From: Actinocorallia sp. API 0066
Lineage (GTDB): Bacteria; Actinomycetota; Actinomycetes; Streptosporangiales; Streptosporangiaceae
DNA length: 64,000 bases
Reading direction: 5' to 3'
Assembly: GCF_020991275.1 (NCBI RefSeq)
Contig: NZ_JAJLQY010000007.1
Location: 186,001 to 250,000, forward strand
Part shown: positions 35,945 to 44,549 of the stretch, one piece after another
Layout: every line of letters begins with the position of its first letter
Position numbering within the stretch: position 1 is the stretch's first letter
The notes under the pieces: model-generated
Seen by the model: only the letters and a program-made list of their open reading frames with translations
What the model was told of the DNA's origin: nothing
Databases searched by the model: none
Program-made: the position numbers and the translations under genes

Positions 35945-36202
35945 TTACAGTTCCAGGGTGCCTGACTTCACGTGGTTGATGAGGCCGGTGAAGGAGGTGC
36001 GGGTGAGTGTCAGGTGTCCGGCGTTCGGGTGCTTGCTGTCCCGGATGCCGATCTGCGTGGAGACGTCGCCGACTTCTACGCACTGGCCCGTTTGGCCGCC
36101 GCTGTGGCTGGACTTGCGCCAGGCGACTTCCACGCACATGCCGCTGTCGCCGCCGCTGTAGCTGGACTTGCGCCACTGGGTGAACGTCGTCGTCGTGTTC
36201 AC
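35945..36202 (-). CDS. DUF397 protein with duplicated motif
   Basis: 85 residues. The DUF397 core WRKSSYSGGDSGMCVEVA appears at about residues 10-27 and again, slightly altered, as WRKSSHSGGQTGQCVEVG at about 28-45; the C-terminal half is the usual IRDSKHPNAGHLTLTRTSF. Most DUF397 proteins have one copy. The start overlaps the stop of the XRE/DUF5753 gene by 4 nt, the standard arrangement of these regulator/partner pairs. Confidence 0.9.
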   Translation of the reverse strand: MNTTTTFTQWRKSSYSGGDSGMCVEVAWRKSSHSGGQTGQCVEVGDVSTQIGIRDSKHPNAGHLTLTRTSFTGLINHVKSGTLEL

Positions 36203-37002
36203 AGTTCCTCCAACGCCTTTCGGATCGCGGCTCCGGAGTCCTCGGCGGTGAGCGCGTTGGACCGGATCAGCTCGAACAATATGCCAAGTTCCGCGACGTA
36301 GTTCGCGTCGTCGACGAGTTGCCCCTTGCCGCCCGCCATCTCCGCGTAGCCGAGGTCCGCCTCGCCCGGCGACGATAGCAGCGTGAACGAGCCCTCCGGG
36401 CAGATTTCAGCGGCCTCCGGCACGATGTGGACGTGCACGTGGGGCAGCTCGGCGAGTTCGAGCAGCCGTTCGAGCTGCCCGCGCACCACGTCCCGTCCAC
36501 CGAACGGACGGCGCAGCACCGAGGCGTCCAGGAGGGCGACGACTGCGGGCGGCTGCTCCCGCGCCAGGAGTTCCTGCCGCCCTACCCGCTTCTCGATGAG
36601 TTCTTCCAGCCTGGTCGGCTGCGCGCCGGGGGCGAGGACCGCCCGTGCGTACTCCGGCGTCTGGAGCAAGCCCGCCACCACGAAGTTCTGGTAGATCCGG
36701 ATCATGCCCGCTTCGGACTCGGCGTCCGTGTACTCCTCGAATCCTGCGGGGAGGCCGGGCTCTTTCAGGATGAGCGGGAAGAGGGGGGCGAAGGTGTGGT
36801 CGAGGCTGAACGCGCCGTCGAGTGCTTCGAGGTTCTTGAGGGTCGGGCGTCGCTGCATGGTCTCGAAGCCGCTTACGAGGCTCTTGCTCACGTGGATTCT
36901 TCGCCCGAGGAAAGCCTGAGACCAGCCTCTCGCCTCTCGCAGCCTTTTCAGGTGATAGGCGAGGTAAGCGCGGGCCGATTCTGACGGGTCGATCGTCGGC
37001 AT
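36199..37002 (-). CDS. XRE-family regulator with DUF5753 domain
   Basis: 267 residues from ATG 37002, with GAGAGGA upstream; the longer open frame is rejected. Helix-turn-helix region LKRLREARGWSQAFLGRRIH followed by VSKSLVSGFETMQRRP. DUF5753 part: IRIYQNFVVAGLLQTPEYAR, then VVALLDASVLRRPFGGRDVV and the C-terminal GYAEMAGGKGQLVDDAN. It is translationally coupled to its DUF397 partner and diverges from the gene at 37223. Confidence 0.92.
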   Translation of the reverse strand: MPTIDPSESARAYLAYHLKRLREARGWSQAFLGRRIHVSKSLVSGFETMQRRPTLKNLEALDGAFSLDHTFAPLFPLILKEPGLPAGFEEYTDAESEAGMIRIYQNFVVAGLLQTPEYARAVLAPGAQPTRLEELIEKRVGRQELLAREQPPAVVALLDASVLRRPFGGRDVVRGQLERLLELAELPHVHVHIVPEAAEICPEGSFTLLSSPGEADLGYAEMAGGKGQLVDDANYVAELGILFELIRSNALTAEDSGAAIRKALEEL

Positions 37003-37222
37003 CTGGGGGGTCCTCTCGGGTTCCACACCGGGTTGTGGACACGCGCCGTCACTCGTGTTCACGTCTCTGTGGCGAACTTTAGCCATGCGGCCGGAGGCTT
37101 GAGGCGAAGACGGGAAATCCCGACCTCTGGAGATGGCGGTGGCTTTCGACCGGCCAAGACGCCACAGGGCAGAGGCCGTCACGGATGTTCCTTTTGTGAT
37201 TCAAGAAAGGGAGTGCGTGCAT

Positions 37223-37888
37223 ATGTCGATGCGTGGGTTTTCCGCCGTGAATCTGGCGCGTTGGGGTGTTGTGCCGTACATCACGGCGTGGTCGTCGGAG
37301 GAGACGTCGCCGGTCGCGGTGGTGGTTCGTGGTGGGCGGATCGCGTATGCCGACGAGAGGGCGGAGGACCGTGATGGTTCGGGGGTGTTGTGGACGCGGA
37401 TCGGGTTCAGCCCCGGCGTCGGGGTTCCGGAGTTCAAGTCCGTCCATTTCTTCCGGCAGCGGGAGGCGATGCGCCGTCTGCTGTGCCAGGTGTGCGGCAC
37501 GCCCTGCGGTAAGAGCGGGTTGTGGATGCTGTCGCAGGAGGAGTACGAGAGCGCGGACGGCCCGTGGCCCGCGCCCGTCATGACGGCGCATCCGCCGGTG
37601 TGTCCGGGGTGTGTGGAGCGGTCGGCGCGGCTGTGCCCGCACCTGCGTCGGGGGTACGTGGTGCTGCGTCCCCGGCGCGTCGCCCCGGCCGGGTTCTCGG
37701 GCATGCTCTACCGGCCCACCCGGGCCGGTCTGGCACCCAGCGACGCCACCATCGCCCACAACGACCCCCGCACCCGCTGGCTACGCGCGACCCAACTCCA
37801 CGTCCAACTGGAGGACTACGACGTCATCAGCCTCGGCAACATGATCATCACCGACCCCAGAAGCGCGACGCTGCGTTCGACCGGGTGA
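37223..37888 (+). CDS. Cysteine-rich hypothetical protein
   Basis: 221 residues. Two Cys clusters, CQVCGTPC and CPGCVERSARLC, suggest a zinc-binding module between residues ~90 and 145. The N-terminal part (GVVPYITAWSSEETSPVAVV) and the C-terminal LHVQLEDYDVISLGNMIITD have no assigned domain, but such proteins are common in actinomycete accessory regions. AAGGGAG lies upstream of the chosen ATG. It is the last accessory gene before nucS. Function unknown. Confidence 0.65.
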   Translation: MSMRGFSAVNLARWGVVPYITAWSSEETSPVAVVVRGGRIAYADERAEDRDGSGVLWTRIGFSPGVGVPEFKSVHFFRQREAMRRLLCQVCGTPCGKSGLWMLSQEEYESADGPWPAPVMTAHPPVCPGCVERSARLCPHLRRGYVVLRPRRVAPAGFSGMLYRPTRAGLAPSDATIAHNDPRTRWLRATQLHVQLEDYDVISLGNMIITDPRSATLRSTG

Positions 37889-37939
37889 GTGTGGTGGATC
37901 GGGCGTGGGCCGGGGGGAGGGGGTGGGAGACTGGGGGGT

Positions 37940-38620
37940 ATGCGTTTGGTGATTGCTCGGTGTTCGGTGGACTACGTGGGGCGGCTTACGGCGCATCTGC
38001 CGTTGGCTACTCGGCTGGTGTTGATGAAGGCCGACGGGAGTGTGTCGATTCACGCGGATGATCGGGCGTTCAAGCCGTTGAACTGGATGAATCCGCCGTG
38101 CAGTGTGCGGGAGGAGGGGTTTGAGGAGAACGGGGCCATCGCTCGGTGGACGGTGACGCACGGGAAGTCGGGGGAGCAGCTCATTCTGACGATCTTCGAG
38201 ATCCTGCATGATCATCGGCATGAGCTCGGGGTGGATCCGGGGCTGCAGAAGGACGGGGTGGAGGCGCACCTGCAGGAGCTGCTGGCCGAGCACATCACGA
38301 CCTTGGGGGACGGGTACCGGCTGATTCGGCGGGAGTACCCCACGGCGATCGGGCCGGTGGACATCCTCTGCAAGGACGCCGGGGGCGGGACGGTCGCGGT
38401 CGAGATCAAGCGGCGCGGGGAGATCGACGGGGTGGAGCAGCTCACGCGGTATCTGGAGCTGCTGAACCGGGATCCGCTGCTGGCGCCGGTGCGGGGGGTG
38501 TTCGCGGCGCAGGAGATCAAGCCGCAGGCGCGGGTGCTGGCGCACGACAGGGGAATCGACACCGTCACGCTGGACTACGACGCGCTGCGCGGGATCGAAC
38601 GGGACGGGACGCTGTTCTGA
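37940..38620 (+). CDS. nucS: Mismatch-specific endonuclease NucS
   Basis: 226 residues. The RecB-like C-terminal nuclease domain is clear: [20 protein letters not shown] followed by [18 protein letters not shown] supplies the catalytic Asp, Glu and Lys. The N-terminal DNA-binding/dimer domain begins [20 protein letters not shown]. In actinobacteria NucS replaces MutS/MutL for mismatch repair together with the beta clamp; the last residues (GTLF) could contact the clamp. The ATG follows GAGACT with 6 nt between, a possible leaderless start. Confidence 0.95.
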   Translation: MRLVIARCSVDYVGRLTAHLPLATRLVLMKADGSVSIHADDRAFKPLNWMNPPCSVREEGFEENGAIARWTVTHGKSGEQLILTIFEILHDHRHELGVDPGLQKDGVEAHLQELLAEHITTLGDGYRLIRREYPTAIGPVDILCKDAGGGTVAVEIKRRGEIDGVEQLTRYLELLNRDPLLAPVRGVFAAQEIKPQARVLAHDRGIDTVTLDYDALRGIERDGTLF

Positions 38621-38651
38621 GCGTTCCGCTCGATCCCGCGCTTCGCGTCTG

Positions 38652-39176
38652 TCACAGGTCGGGCGTGAAGGAGTAGGTGTACTTCGCGTAGTGGGACCGG
38701 GTGCCCGGCACGTACACCCGGTAGGTGCGGTTGTCGCGCAGCACCCAGCCGGTCTGGCCGAACCGGTCGGTGGTGCGGCACGAGGTGGTGCGGAAACGGC
38801 GTTGGCCGCCGCTGCGGTACTGGCGCTGCTGGAGACAGACGGTGGCACGCCGCAGCACCTTGTTGGTGCCGTCGCGTTTCAGGGTGACCTCGAGGACGGA
38901 GCGGTCGCGGCGGTAGTCGCGCAGGTCCAGGTCGACCGCGACGCGGTAGCGGCGGTAGTTGGGCAGCGCGGGCGCGGCCGCGCGGTTCATCGGGACGGCG
39001 AGGGCGCCGACGGTCTGCGGCGCTGTCTCGACCGTCGCGGTGCTCTCGACCGTGGCCGCGGTGTCGGCGGCCGTGGGCGGCGGGGCCGCGGGGATGGTGG
39101 AGGTGGACGCGAAGGCCGTCGGGGTCGCCGCCAGCGTCGCCGCGGCCGTTGTCGCGAAGAGCATCTTCTTGATCAT
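38652..39176 (-). CDS. Secreted protein of unknown function
   Basis: 174 residues. Signal peptide MIKKMLFATTAAATLAATPT, cut near AFA-ST, then a Thr/Ala-rich linker. The mature domain (RRYRVAVDLDLRDYRRDRSV, VLRRATVCLQQRQYRSGG, TGWVLRDNRTYRVYVPGTRS) is beta-rich and basic, with a Cys pair that could form a disulfide. GGGAGGATGC precedes the ATG, so the longer frame is rejected. Convergent with nucS. Confidence 0.78.
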   Translation of the reverse strand: MIKKMLFATTAAATLAATPTAFASTSTIPAAPPPTAADTAATVESTATVETAPQTVGALAVPMNRAAAPALPNYRRYRVAVDLDLRDYRRDRSVLEVTLKRDGTNKVLRRATVCLQQRQYRSGGQRRFRTTSCRTTDRFGQTGWVLRDNRTYRVYVPGTRSHYAKYTYSFTPDL

Positions 39177-39329
39177 GCATCCTCCCGGATAGATCGTTAT
39201 CGTGTGACCTGTCCGAGAGCGGTGCCGATAAATCGCTGTGTCGCGCTTCTCCTTGGTCAATTATCGGGCAAACACGCGCTTTATCGGAAATGGTATGTCT
39301 GGTTTGTCGGGCTTAATGGGAATTGCTGG

Positions 39330-40211
39330 TCAGGGCCGGGTGTAGGGGACGCCGACCCGCGCGTGCGCCTCCTCGATGGCGCGCTGCCGCACCCCCCACC
39401 GCAGCGTCCGGGTGAGCACCTGCCCCGCCGCGCGCGCGGCGAGCGGGTCGAGCGGGGTGCGCGGCTGGAGGCCCAGTAGGCGCTTCGCCCAGGGCGGCAG
39501 CAGGTCGGTCGCGGCCCTGCTGACGAGCCGGGTCGCCGCGCGCGACTGCGCGTCGCCGCCGACGGGCGAGCGCAGGAACCGGATCGTCTCCAGCGTCTCC
39601 TCCGAGACGGTGAGGCGCGGCCGCATGTCGGCGAAGTAGTCGGCAACGTCGGCGCGCGATTTGGGTACGTCGGTCGCCCCGAGCATCTCCGAGACGACGG
39701 AGTACTGCCCGAAGTACTCGTCGACGCCCTTCCCGTCCAGCGGCTTCGGGTGGTAGCGCAGGTGCGCCCGGACGGCCTGGGCCGACTGGGTGACGCCGGT
39801 CCAGATGATGTCGGCGGAGCTCGTCGCCGAGTAGGGGCGGCCGTCGGGCATGGTGCCGTGGACGCGCTTGTGCATCGCGCGCACGATCCCGACGAGTTTC
39901 TCGGCGACCGGGGTCGCGCCGAACGACACGCCGCGCACGAAGCTGCTGGTGAACCCCAGGCGGCGCAGGGGATCCTCCAGGTAGTTCGAGTGCTGGTTGG
40001 TGCCGTGCGTGACGGGTTCGTTGAGCGCGCCGAGCAGCAGGCCCGACACGCCGCCGAGGACGCCGGAGGGGTCGGCGTGCAGGTACCAGACGGCGGAGCC
40101 GGGGCCGAAGAGCCCGGGGTCGCCGACGGGCTCGGTGTACTGCTCGCCGGGCAGGTGGGCGGCGGCCAGGGTGGCCCAGTAGGAGTCGTCGATCCGCTTC
40201 CGCAGGTTCAT
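39330..40211 (-). CDS. MpaB-like oxygenase (DUF2236)
   Basis: 293 residues. The family (latex-clearing protein/MpaB type) binds haem through conserved His residues; HGTNQHSNYLEDPLRRLG and RAMHKRVHGTMPDGRPYSAT carry the family pattern. The ATG at 40211 lies 7 nt after TAAGTA, with TTGCTA at 17 nt spacing as -35, so the transcript is leaderless. It diverges from a TetR gene and shares an operator with it, and is therefore the probable regulated target. Confidence 0.85.
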   Translation of the reverse strand: MNLRKRIDDSYWATLAAAHLPGEQYTEPVGDPGLFGPGSAVWYLHADPSGVLGGVSGLLLGALNEPVTHGTNQHSNYLEDPLRRLGFTSSFVRGVSFGATPVAEKLVGIVRAMHKRVHGTMPDGRPYSATSSADIIWTGVTQSAQAVRAHLRYHPKPLDGKGVDEYFGQYSVVSEMLGATDVPKSRADVADYFADMRPRLTVSEETLETIRFLRSPVGGDAQSRAATRLVSRAATDLLPPWAKRLLGLQPRTPLDPLAARAAGQVLTRTLRWGVRQRAIEEAHARVGVPYTRP

Positions 40212-40232
40212 AAGCACATACTTACGGATCGT

Positions 40233-40258
40233 TGAGACAAATAGCAAGCGTTGTCTCA
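40233..40258. promoter_or_regulatory. TetR operator in the mpaB/tetR divergent promoter
   Basis: A perfect inverted repeat TGAGACAA-N10-TTGTCTCA. It overlaps the -35 of the mpaB-like gene (TTGCTA, 40242-40247) and lies just upstream of the tetR -10 (40263-40268), so one bound dimer could repress both. Confidence 0.75.
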
Positions 40259-40262
40259 CGGC

Positions 40263-40268
40263 TAGGCT
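40263..40268 (+). promoter_or_regulatory. -10 element of the leaderless tetR transcript
   Basis: TAGGCT ends 7 nt before the ATG at 40276. Confidence 0.5.
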
Positions 40269-40275
40269 GGGGGAC

Positions 40276-40893
40276 ATGACCTCCCCGTCCGCCGCCCCCG
40301 CCGCCCCGGCCGCGCGCGCCTCCACCGAGCAGCGGATCATCGACGCCGCCGAGGAGTGCTTCGCCAGGGTCGGGGTCGCCAGGACGACGGTAGAGGACGT
40401 GGCCCAGGCGGCAGGGATGTCCCGGGCCACGCTCTACCGGAACTTCTCCGGCGGCCGCGACGAACTGATCCTCGCCGTGTTCCTGCGCGACGTCGGCCGC
40501 TTCCTGGACGGGCTCACCGCCCGGGTGCCCGAGCGGTTCGACCCCGCCGACGCGGTGGTGGCCGGGGTGCTGGACGCCGTCCGGTTCGTCCGCGACGAGC
40601 CGAAGTTCGCCGCCCTGTTCGTCCCGGACGCGGTCGGGCACACGCACAAGGCCGTCTCGCACGCCTCACAGCGGGCGCTCGACCTGTGCGCGGAGAAGGT
40701 CGAGCCGTACTTCCGCGCGGCGCGCGACGCGGGCCTGTTGCGGGCCGAACTCGACGTGTTCGGCACCGTCGAGTTCCTGTTCCGGCTCATCGCCTCGCTC
40801 AGCCTCGCCCCGCTGGACCGGCCGGACGCCGAGACCGCGAAGTTCCTGCGCACGTACGTGGTGCCCGCGCTCGTCCCGGCCGCGACGCTCTGA
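40276..40893 (+). CDS. TetR/AcrR-family regulator
   Basis: 205 residues. N-terminal HTH: RIIDAAEECFARVGVARTTV, then EDVAQAAGMSRATLYRNF. The C-terminal helical ligand domain is of TetR_C type. It probably represses itself and the divergent MpaB-like gene through the palindrome at 40233-40258. The ligand is unknown. The first ~18 residues are Ala/Pro-rich and not part of the fold. Confidence 0.92.
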   Translation: MTSPSAAPAAPAARASTEQRIIDAAEECFARVGVARTTVEDVAQAAGMSRATLYRNFSGGRDELILAVFLRDVGRFLDGLTARVPERFDPADAVVAGVLDAVRFVRDEPKFAALFVPDAVGHTHKAVSHASQRALDLCAEKVEPYFRAARDAGLLRAELDVFGTVEFLFRLIASLSLAPLDRPDAETAKFLRTYVVPALVPAATL

Positions 40894-40948
40894 CGTGCGG
40901 GTCCCCGAGTTATCCACAGGGCCGGATCCGGAACGCGCGCGGGACGGG

Positions 40949-40954
40949 TAGCGT
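40949..40954 (+). promoter_or_regulatory. -10 element of the leaderless M50 protease gene
   Basis: TAGCGT ends 7 nt before the GTG at 40962. Confidence 0.5.
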
Positions 40955-40961
40955 TCGGCTC

Positions 40962-41765
40962 GTGAGTCAGACACAGCGCCGCTCGAACCGGGGGATCAGC
41001 CCGGTGTTCCTCGGCATCGCGGCCTTCACCGTCCTGTGCGGCATGCTCGCCTGGGGCGCGGGCGACGAGGCCAGCCAGCCCGCGCGCCTGGCCGTCTTCG
41101 GGTTCGTGCTGGGCGGCTGGATCGTGTCGCTGTGCCTGCACGAGTTCGGGCACGCCGCGCTCGCGCACCGCTTCGGCGACCACTCGGTGGCCTCGCGCGG
41201 CTACCTGACGCTGAACCCCCTCAAGTACACCGACATGACCCTCAGCATCGTGCTCCCGGTGCTGTTCCTGCTGCTCGGCGGCATCGGCCTGCCGGGCGGC
41301 GCCGTCTGGATCGACAGGGGCGCCATCGCGGGCAGGATCCGGCACAGCCTCATCTCCTTCGCCGGGCCGGCGGCGAACCTGCTGTTCGCGGCGCTGTGCG
41401 GGGTGGCCCTCCAGCAGTGGGCGGGCGCCGACGACCTGCTGGAGGTGCTCAGCGGCGAGCACGGGGTGTTCTGGACGGCGGTCGCCTACCTCGGCTTCCT
41501 CCAGGTGACGGCCGCGGTGCTCAACCTGCTCCCGGTGCCGGGGCTCGACGGGTTCGGCATCTGGGAGCCGTATCTGCCACGGCGGTTCGTGCAGAGGGTC
41601 GCGCCTTACGGCATGTACCTGTTCCTCGGCCTCATCGCGCTGCTCTGGATCCCACCGATCAACCGGGCGTTCTTCTCGCTCGTCTACGGCATCACCGGCT
41701 GGTTCGGCATTCCGGGCGACCTCGCCCGGATCGGGCACTCCCTCTTCCTCTTCTGGAATCTTTGA
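40962..41765 (+). CDS. Site-2-type (M50) membrane metalloprotease
   Basis: 267 residues, about six membrane helices. The zinc site HEFGH is at residues 60-64 within a helix, and the third ligand is in NLLPVPGLDGF, the M50 signature. FAGPAANLLFAALCG is the usual segment between them. It would cut substrates within the membrane, for example anti-sigma factors; no candidate substrate is adjacent. I chose the GTG at 40962 because of the -10 spacing; the longer frame overlaps tetR. Confidence 0.9.
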   Translation: MSQTQRRSNRGISPVFLGIAAFTVLCGMLAWGAGDEASQPARLAVFGFVLGGWIVSLCLHEFGHAALAHRFGDHSVASRGYLTLNPLKYTDMTLSIVLPVLFLLLGGIGLPGGAVWIDRGAIAGRIRHSLISFAGPAANLLFAALCGVALQQWAGADDLLEVLSGEHGVFWTAVAYLGFLQVTAAVLNLLPVPGLDGFGIWEPYLPRRFVQRVAPYGMYLFLGLIALLWIPPINRAFFSLVYGITGWFGIPGDLARIGHSLFLFWNL

Positions 41766-42014
41766 CGCCTCCGCCCCCGCCCGTCCCGCTTATCCCTCCC
41801 GTCCTATCCGCCCCACCCGCCCTGTCCACCCCATCTGTCACATATGTCCCGCTCGTCCCATCCGGCACGGGGGTTTCGGCCCGGGCGGGTTGGTCATGCC
41901 AAGGTTACGGGCGGGTAAGCGAAAGGTCTCGTTCCGTGGCCCGGCGCACTGGACGTCTCCCAAAAAGGTGATTAGCGTCACCTGTGGACACTCCGGCGGA
42001 AGGAAGCCACACGC

Positions 42015-42401
42015 ATGTCCCTTGACGTCTCCCCCCAGTTGCTCGAAAGGGCACAGCAAGGTGAGATCGACGACGCAACGTTCGTCGAGTGCATCAGGAC
42101 CTCCCTCCCGTACGCGTGGGATCTGATCAGCGGGCTGGTCGCCGACCTCGAGGTCGCCGGAGGCGACTTCGCCGACAACCAGACCCCGCCACCGGACGAG
42201 CAGGCGCGCGGGCAGCTCCTGCGAGTCCTGGCGAGCGACGCCATGCGCGGCAGCATCGAGCGCTACTTCGGCGTGAAGCTCGCCTTCCAGAACTGCCACC
42301 GGGTGGCGGTCTTCCCCAAGGGGGAGGGCACCGCCTACCGGCAGTTCGTCACCGCACGGGAGCAGATCCTCAACCAGCAGCCGCACCTGCGCGACTGCTG
42401 A
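42015..42401 (+). CDS. SCO5389-like conserved protein
   Basis: 128 residues, soluble, with a short helical start (MSLDVSPQLLERAQQGEIDD) and the conserved TSLPYAWDLISGLVADLEVA and NQTPPPDEQARGQLLRVLAS. It resembles the protein next to nucS in Streptomyces coelicolor (SCO5389). No known activity. GGAAGGAAG precedes the ATG. Its end overlaps the end of the convergent flavin-dependent oxidoreductase gene by 32 nt. Confidence 0.8.
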   Translation: MSLDVSPQLLERAQQGEIDDATFVECIRTSLPYAWDLISGLVADLEVAGGDFADNQTPPPDEQARGQLLRVLASDAMRGSIERYFGVKLAFQNCHRVAVFPKGEGTAYRQFVTAREQILNQQPHLRDC

Positions 42402-43395
42402 CCGTTTCGCGGAGCCTCGGCAGCACTTCCCCGCCGAGGCTCCGCACCGTTTCGGCGACCCGCCCGGCGTCCGCCGAGCACTCCACGAGCAGCACCACCC
42501 GTCCCACGTCGGGCAGGGCGCAGGCCCGCGCCAACGCCTCCGCGCAGTCCTCCGCCGTGCCGACGGCGTGCATCCCGGCGAGCTCCGCCGCGTACTCGGC
42601 GGCGTCCCTGACGTGCCGGGGCCGCCCGTCCACCGGCACGTAGCCCGCGAGGCCGGGCCCCATCCAGCGCGGCAACTCCTCGGTGACGGTCCGCCGCGCC
42701 TCCTCCCGCGTCCGGCCCACCCACGCGACGCCCGTCGTGACGTGCCCGGCGCGCGGCGGCCCGCCGAACTCCCGGTACCTGCCGACGGCAGCCGCCTTCT
42801 CCGCGTCGCCGACGTGCATGCCGAGCAGCATCGGCAGGCCACGTTCGGCCGCGAGCCGCTCGGACGCCGGGCTCGTCGCGGCGAGGAACACCGGGGGCGG
42901 CGTCTCGGGCCGTGGCAGCAACGGCACCTCGCGGAACCGGAAGAACGCCCCGTCGGCCGCCACAGAGCCCCCGCCGTCCAGGGAGGCGAGCAGGAGGTCC
43001 AGGGACTCCGGAAAACCCGTCTCGTAGCGGCTCAGGCCCGTCCCGAGCACCTCCAGCTCGCGCCACGGCCCGCCCCTGCCCACCCCGAGCAGGAACCGGC
43101 CGGGCGCCAGCGACGCCAGGAGCCGCGCCTCCTCGGCCAGCGCGACCGGATGCCGCGACGGCAGCACCGCGACGGCGGTGCCCACCGCGATCCGTGACGT
43201 CGCCGCCAGCAGGTGCCCGGCCAGCACCGTCGCGGACGGGCACACGCCGTAGGTCATGAAGTGGTGCTCGGCGAGCCACACCTCGTCAAAACCGGCGTCC
43301 TCGGCGGCGCGGGCGAGCGCGACGGTGCGGGCGAGGGCGGTGGTGGAGGACTGGCCGGGCCACTGCCCGGCGGGGAGGAAGAGTCCGAAGCGCAT
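42370..43395 (-). CDS. LLM-class flavin-dependent oxidoreductase
   Basis: 341 residues, luciferase-like TIM barrel using FMN or F420. It begins MRFGLFLPAGQ; typical stretches are ARAAEDAGFDEVWLAEHHF, RIAVGTAVAVLPSRHPVALA and RFLLGVGRGGPWRELEVLGT. The substrate cannot be inferred. It is single and convergent with the SCO5389-like gene, and its start faces the hydroxyacyl-CoA dehydrogenase gene. Confidence 0.92.
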   Translation of the reverse strand: MRFGLFLPAGQWPGQSSTTALARTVALARAAEDAGFDEVWLAEHHFMTYGVCPSATVLAGHLLAATSRIAVGTAVAVLPSRHPVALAEEARLLASLAPGRFLLGVGRGGPWRELEVLGTGLSRYETGFPESLDLLLASLDGGGSVAADGAFFRFREVPLLPRPETPPPVFLAATSPASERLAAERGLPMLLGMHVGDAEKAAAVGRYREFGGPPRAGHVTTGVAWVGRTREEARRTVTEELPRWMGPGLAGYVPVDGRPRHVRDAAEYAAELAGMHAVGTAEDCAEALARACALPDVGRVVLLVECSADAGRVAETVRSLGGEVLPRLRETVSSRAGAAAG

Positions 43396-43466
43396 GGTCC
43401 CTTGCCTTCCCCGGGAAGGGCGTCTGGGAGACTTTCTCCCAGGCGCTGTCGAGAAGAGGAACGGTT

Positions 43467-44525
43467 ATGGCTTTCGGCAAGGTGGGCGTGGTAGGGCTCG
43501 GCACCATGGGCGCGGGCATCGCCGAGGTGCTGGCGCGCGGCGGGATCGACACCGTCGGCATCGAGGTGAACGAGGCGGCGCTGGAACGCGGCCGGACCAC
43601 CGTGGAGAACTCGACGGCGCGCGCGGTGACCCGGGGCAGGCTCACCGAGGAGGCGCGTGAGCAGATCCTCGGCCGGTTGACGTTCAGCACCGACTTCACC
43701 GACCTGGGCGACCGCGACCTGGTGATCGAGGCGGTGCCGGAGCTGATCGACCTCAAGGCGAAGGTCTTCGCCCAGTTGGACAAGGTGTGCCGTCCCGACG
43801 CGGTGCTGGCGACCAACACCTCGTCCCTCTCGGTGACGGAGATCGCGGGCGCCACGACCCGGCCCGAGTCCCTCGTGGGTGTGCACTTCTTCAACCCGGC
43901 CGTGGTGATGAAGCTTGTGGAGATCATCTACAGCGAGCGGTCGCGGCCCGAGCACGTCGAGGCCGTGACGTCGTTCGTGCGCGACCTCGGCAAGGTGCCC
44001 GTGACGATCGGCGACCGGGCCGGGTTCGTCGCGAACCGGCTGCTGTTCGGGCTGCTCGGCCCGGCCGCCCAGCTCGCCGAGACGGGCGTCGCCAAGGAGG
44101 ACATCGACGCCTCCCTCAAGGAACTCGGCCTGCCCATGGGCCCGCTCACGCTGATGGACCTCATCGGCCTGGACACCTGCCTTGAGGTGTTGGAGTCCAT
44201 CCACGCCGACTCCGGGTCGCCCCGCCACGAGCCCGCCGGGCTGCTGCGCAAGCTGGTGAGCGAGGGGTCGCTCGGCCGCAAGTCCGGTGGCGGCTTCTAC
44301 ACCTACGACCGGGCGGGCTCCGGCACCGTCGTCGCGCCCGTCGAGGGCACCGCGTCGGCGGAGGTCGCCGAGCAGCTCTACGGCCCGTACCTCCAGGACG
44401 CCGCCGAGATGGTGAAGAGCGGCTACTGCACCGCCGACGACGCCGACGCCGCGATGACGCTCGGCTGCGGCTTCCCCGTCGGCCCGATCGCCGCCCTGCG
44501 CGAACGCGGCACGTGGCAGGACTGA
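43467..44525 (+). CDS. 3-hydroxyacyl-CoA (3-hydroxybutyryl-CoA) dehydrogenase
   Basis: 352 residues, longer than the usual ~285. NAD motif GVVGLGTMGAGIAEVLARGG; catalytic region VGVHFFNPAVVMKLVEII; C-terminal domain with AGFVANRLLFGLLGPAAQLA, ending at GRKSGGGFYTYD. A further ~65 residues (AAEMVKSGYCTADDADAAM, PVGPIAAL) resemble part of a second C-terminal domain, as in duplicated multifunctional forms. It reduces acetoacetyl-CoA or oxidises 3-hydroxyacyl-CoA and fits with the thiolase at 50 kb. Confidence 0.92.
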   Translation: MAFGKVGVVGLGTMGAGIAEVLARGGIDTVGIEVNEAALERGRTTVENSTARAVTRGRLTEEAREQILGRLTFSTDFTDLGDRDLVIEAVPELIDLKAKVFAQLDKVCRPDAVLATNTSSLSVTEIAGATTRPESLVGVHFFNPAVVMKLVEIIYSERSRPEHVEAVTSFVRDLGKVPVTIGDRAGFVANRLLFGLLGPAAQLAETGVAKEDIDASLKELGLPMGPLTLMDLIGLDTCLEVLESIHADSGSPRHEPAGLLRKLVSEGSLGRKSGGGFYTYDRAGSGTVVAPVEGTASAEVAEQLYGPYLQDAAEMVKSGYCTADDADAAMTLGCGFPVGPIAALRERGTWQD

Positions 44526-44536
44526 CGACCGACGCT

Positions 44537-44542
44537 TAGGCT
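44537..44542 (+). promoter_or_regulatory. -10 element of leaderless gene 44550
   Basis: TAGGCT ends 7 nt before the ATG at 44550. Confidence 0.5.
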
Positions 44543-44549
44543 CGAACCC

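Noticed and set aside
41766-42014. Pyrimidine-rich tract considered as a CRISPR or tandem repeat
   Set aside because: The CC-rich units have irregular lengths and no constant spacer; I saw no CRISPR array anywhere in the window.
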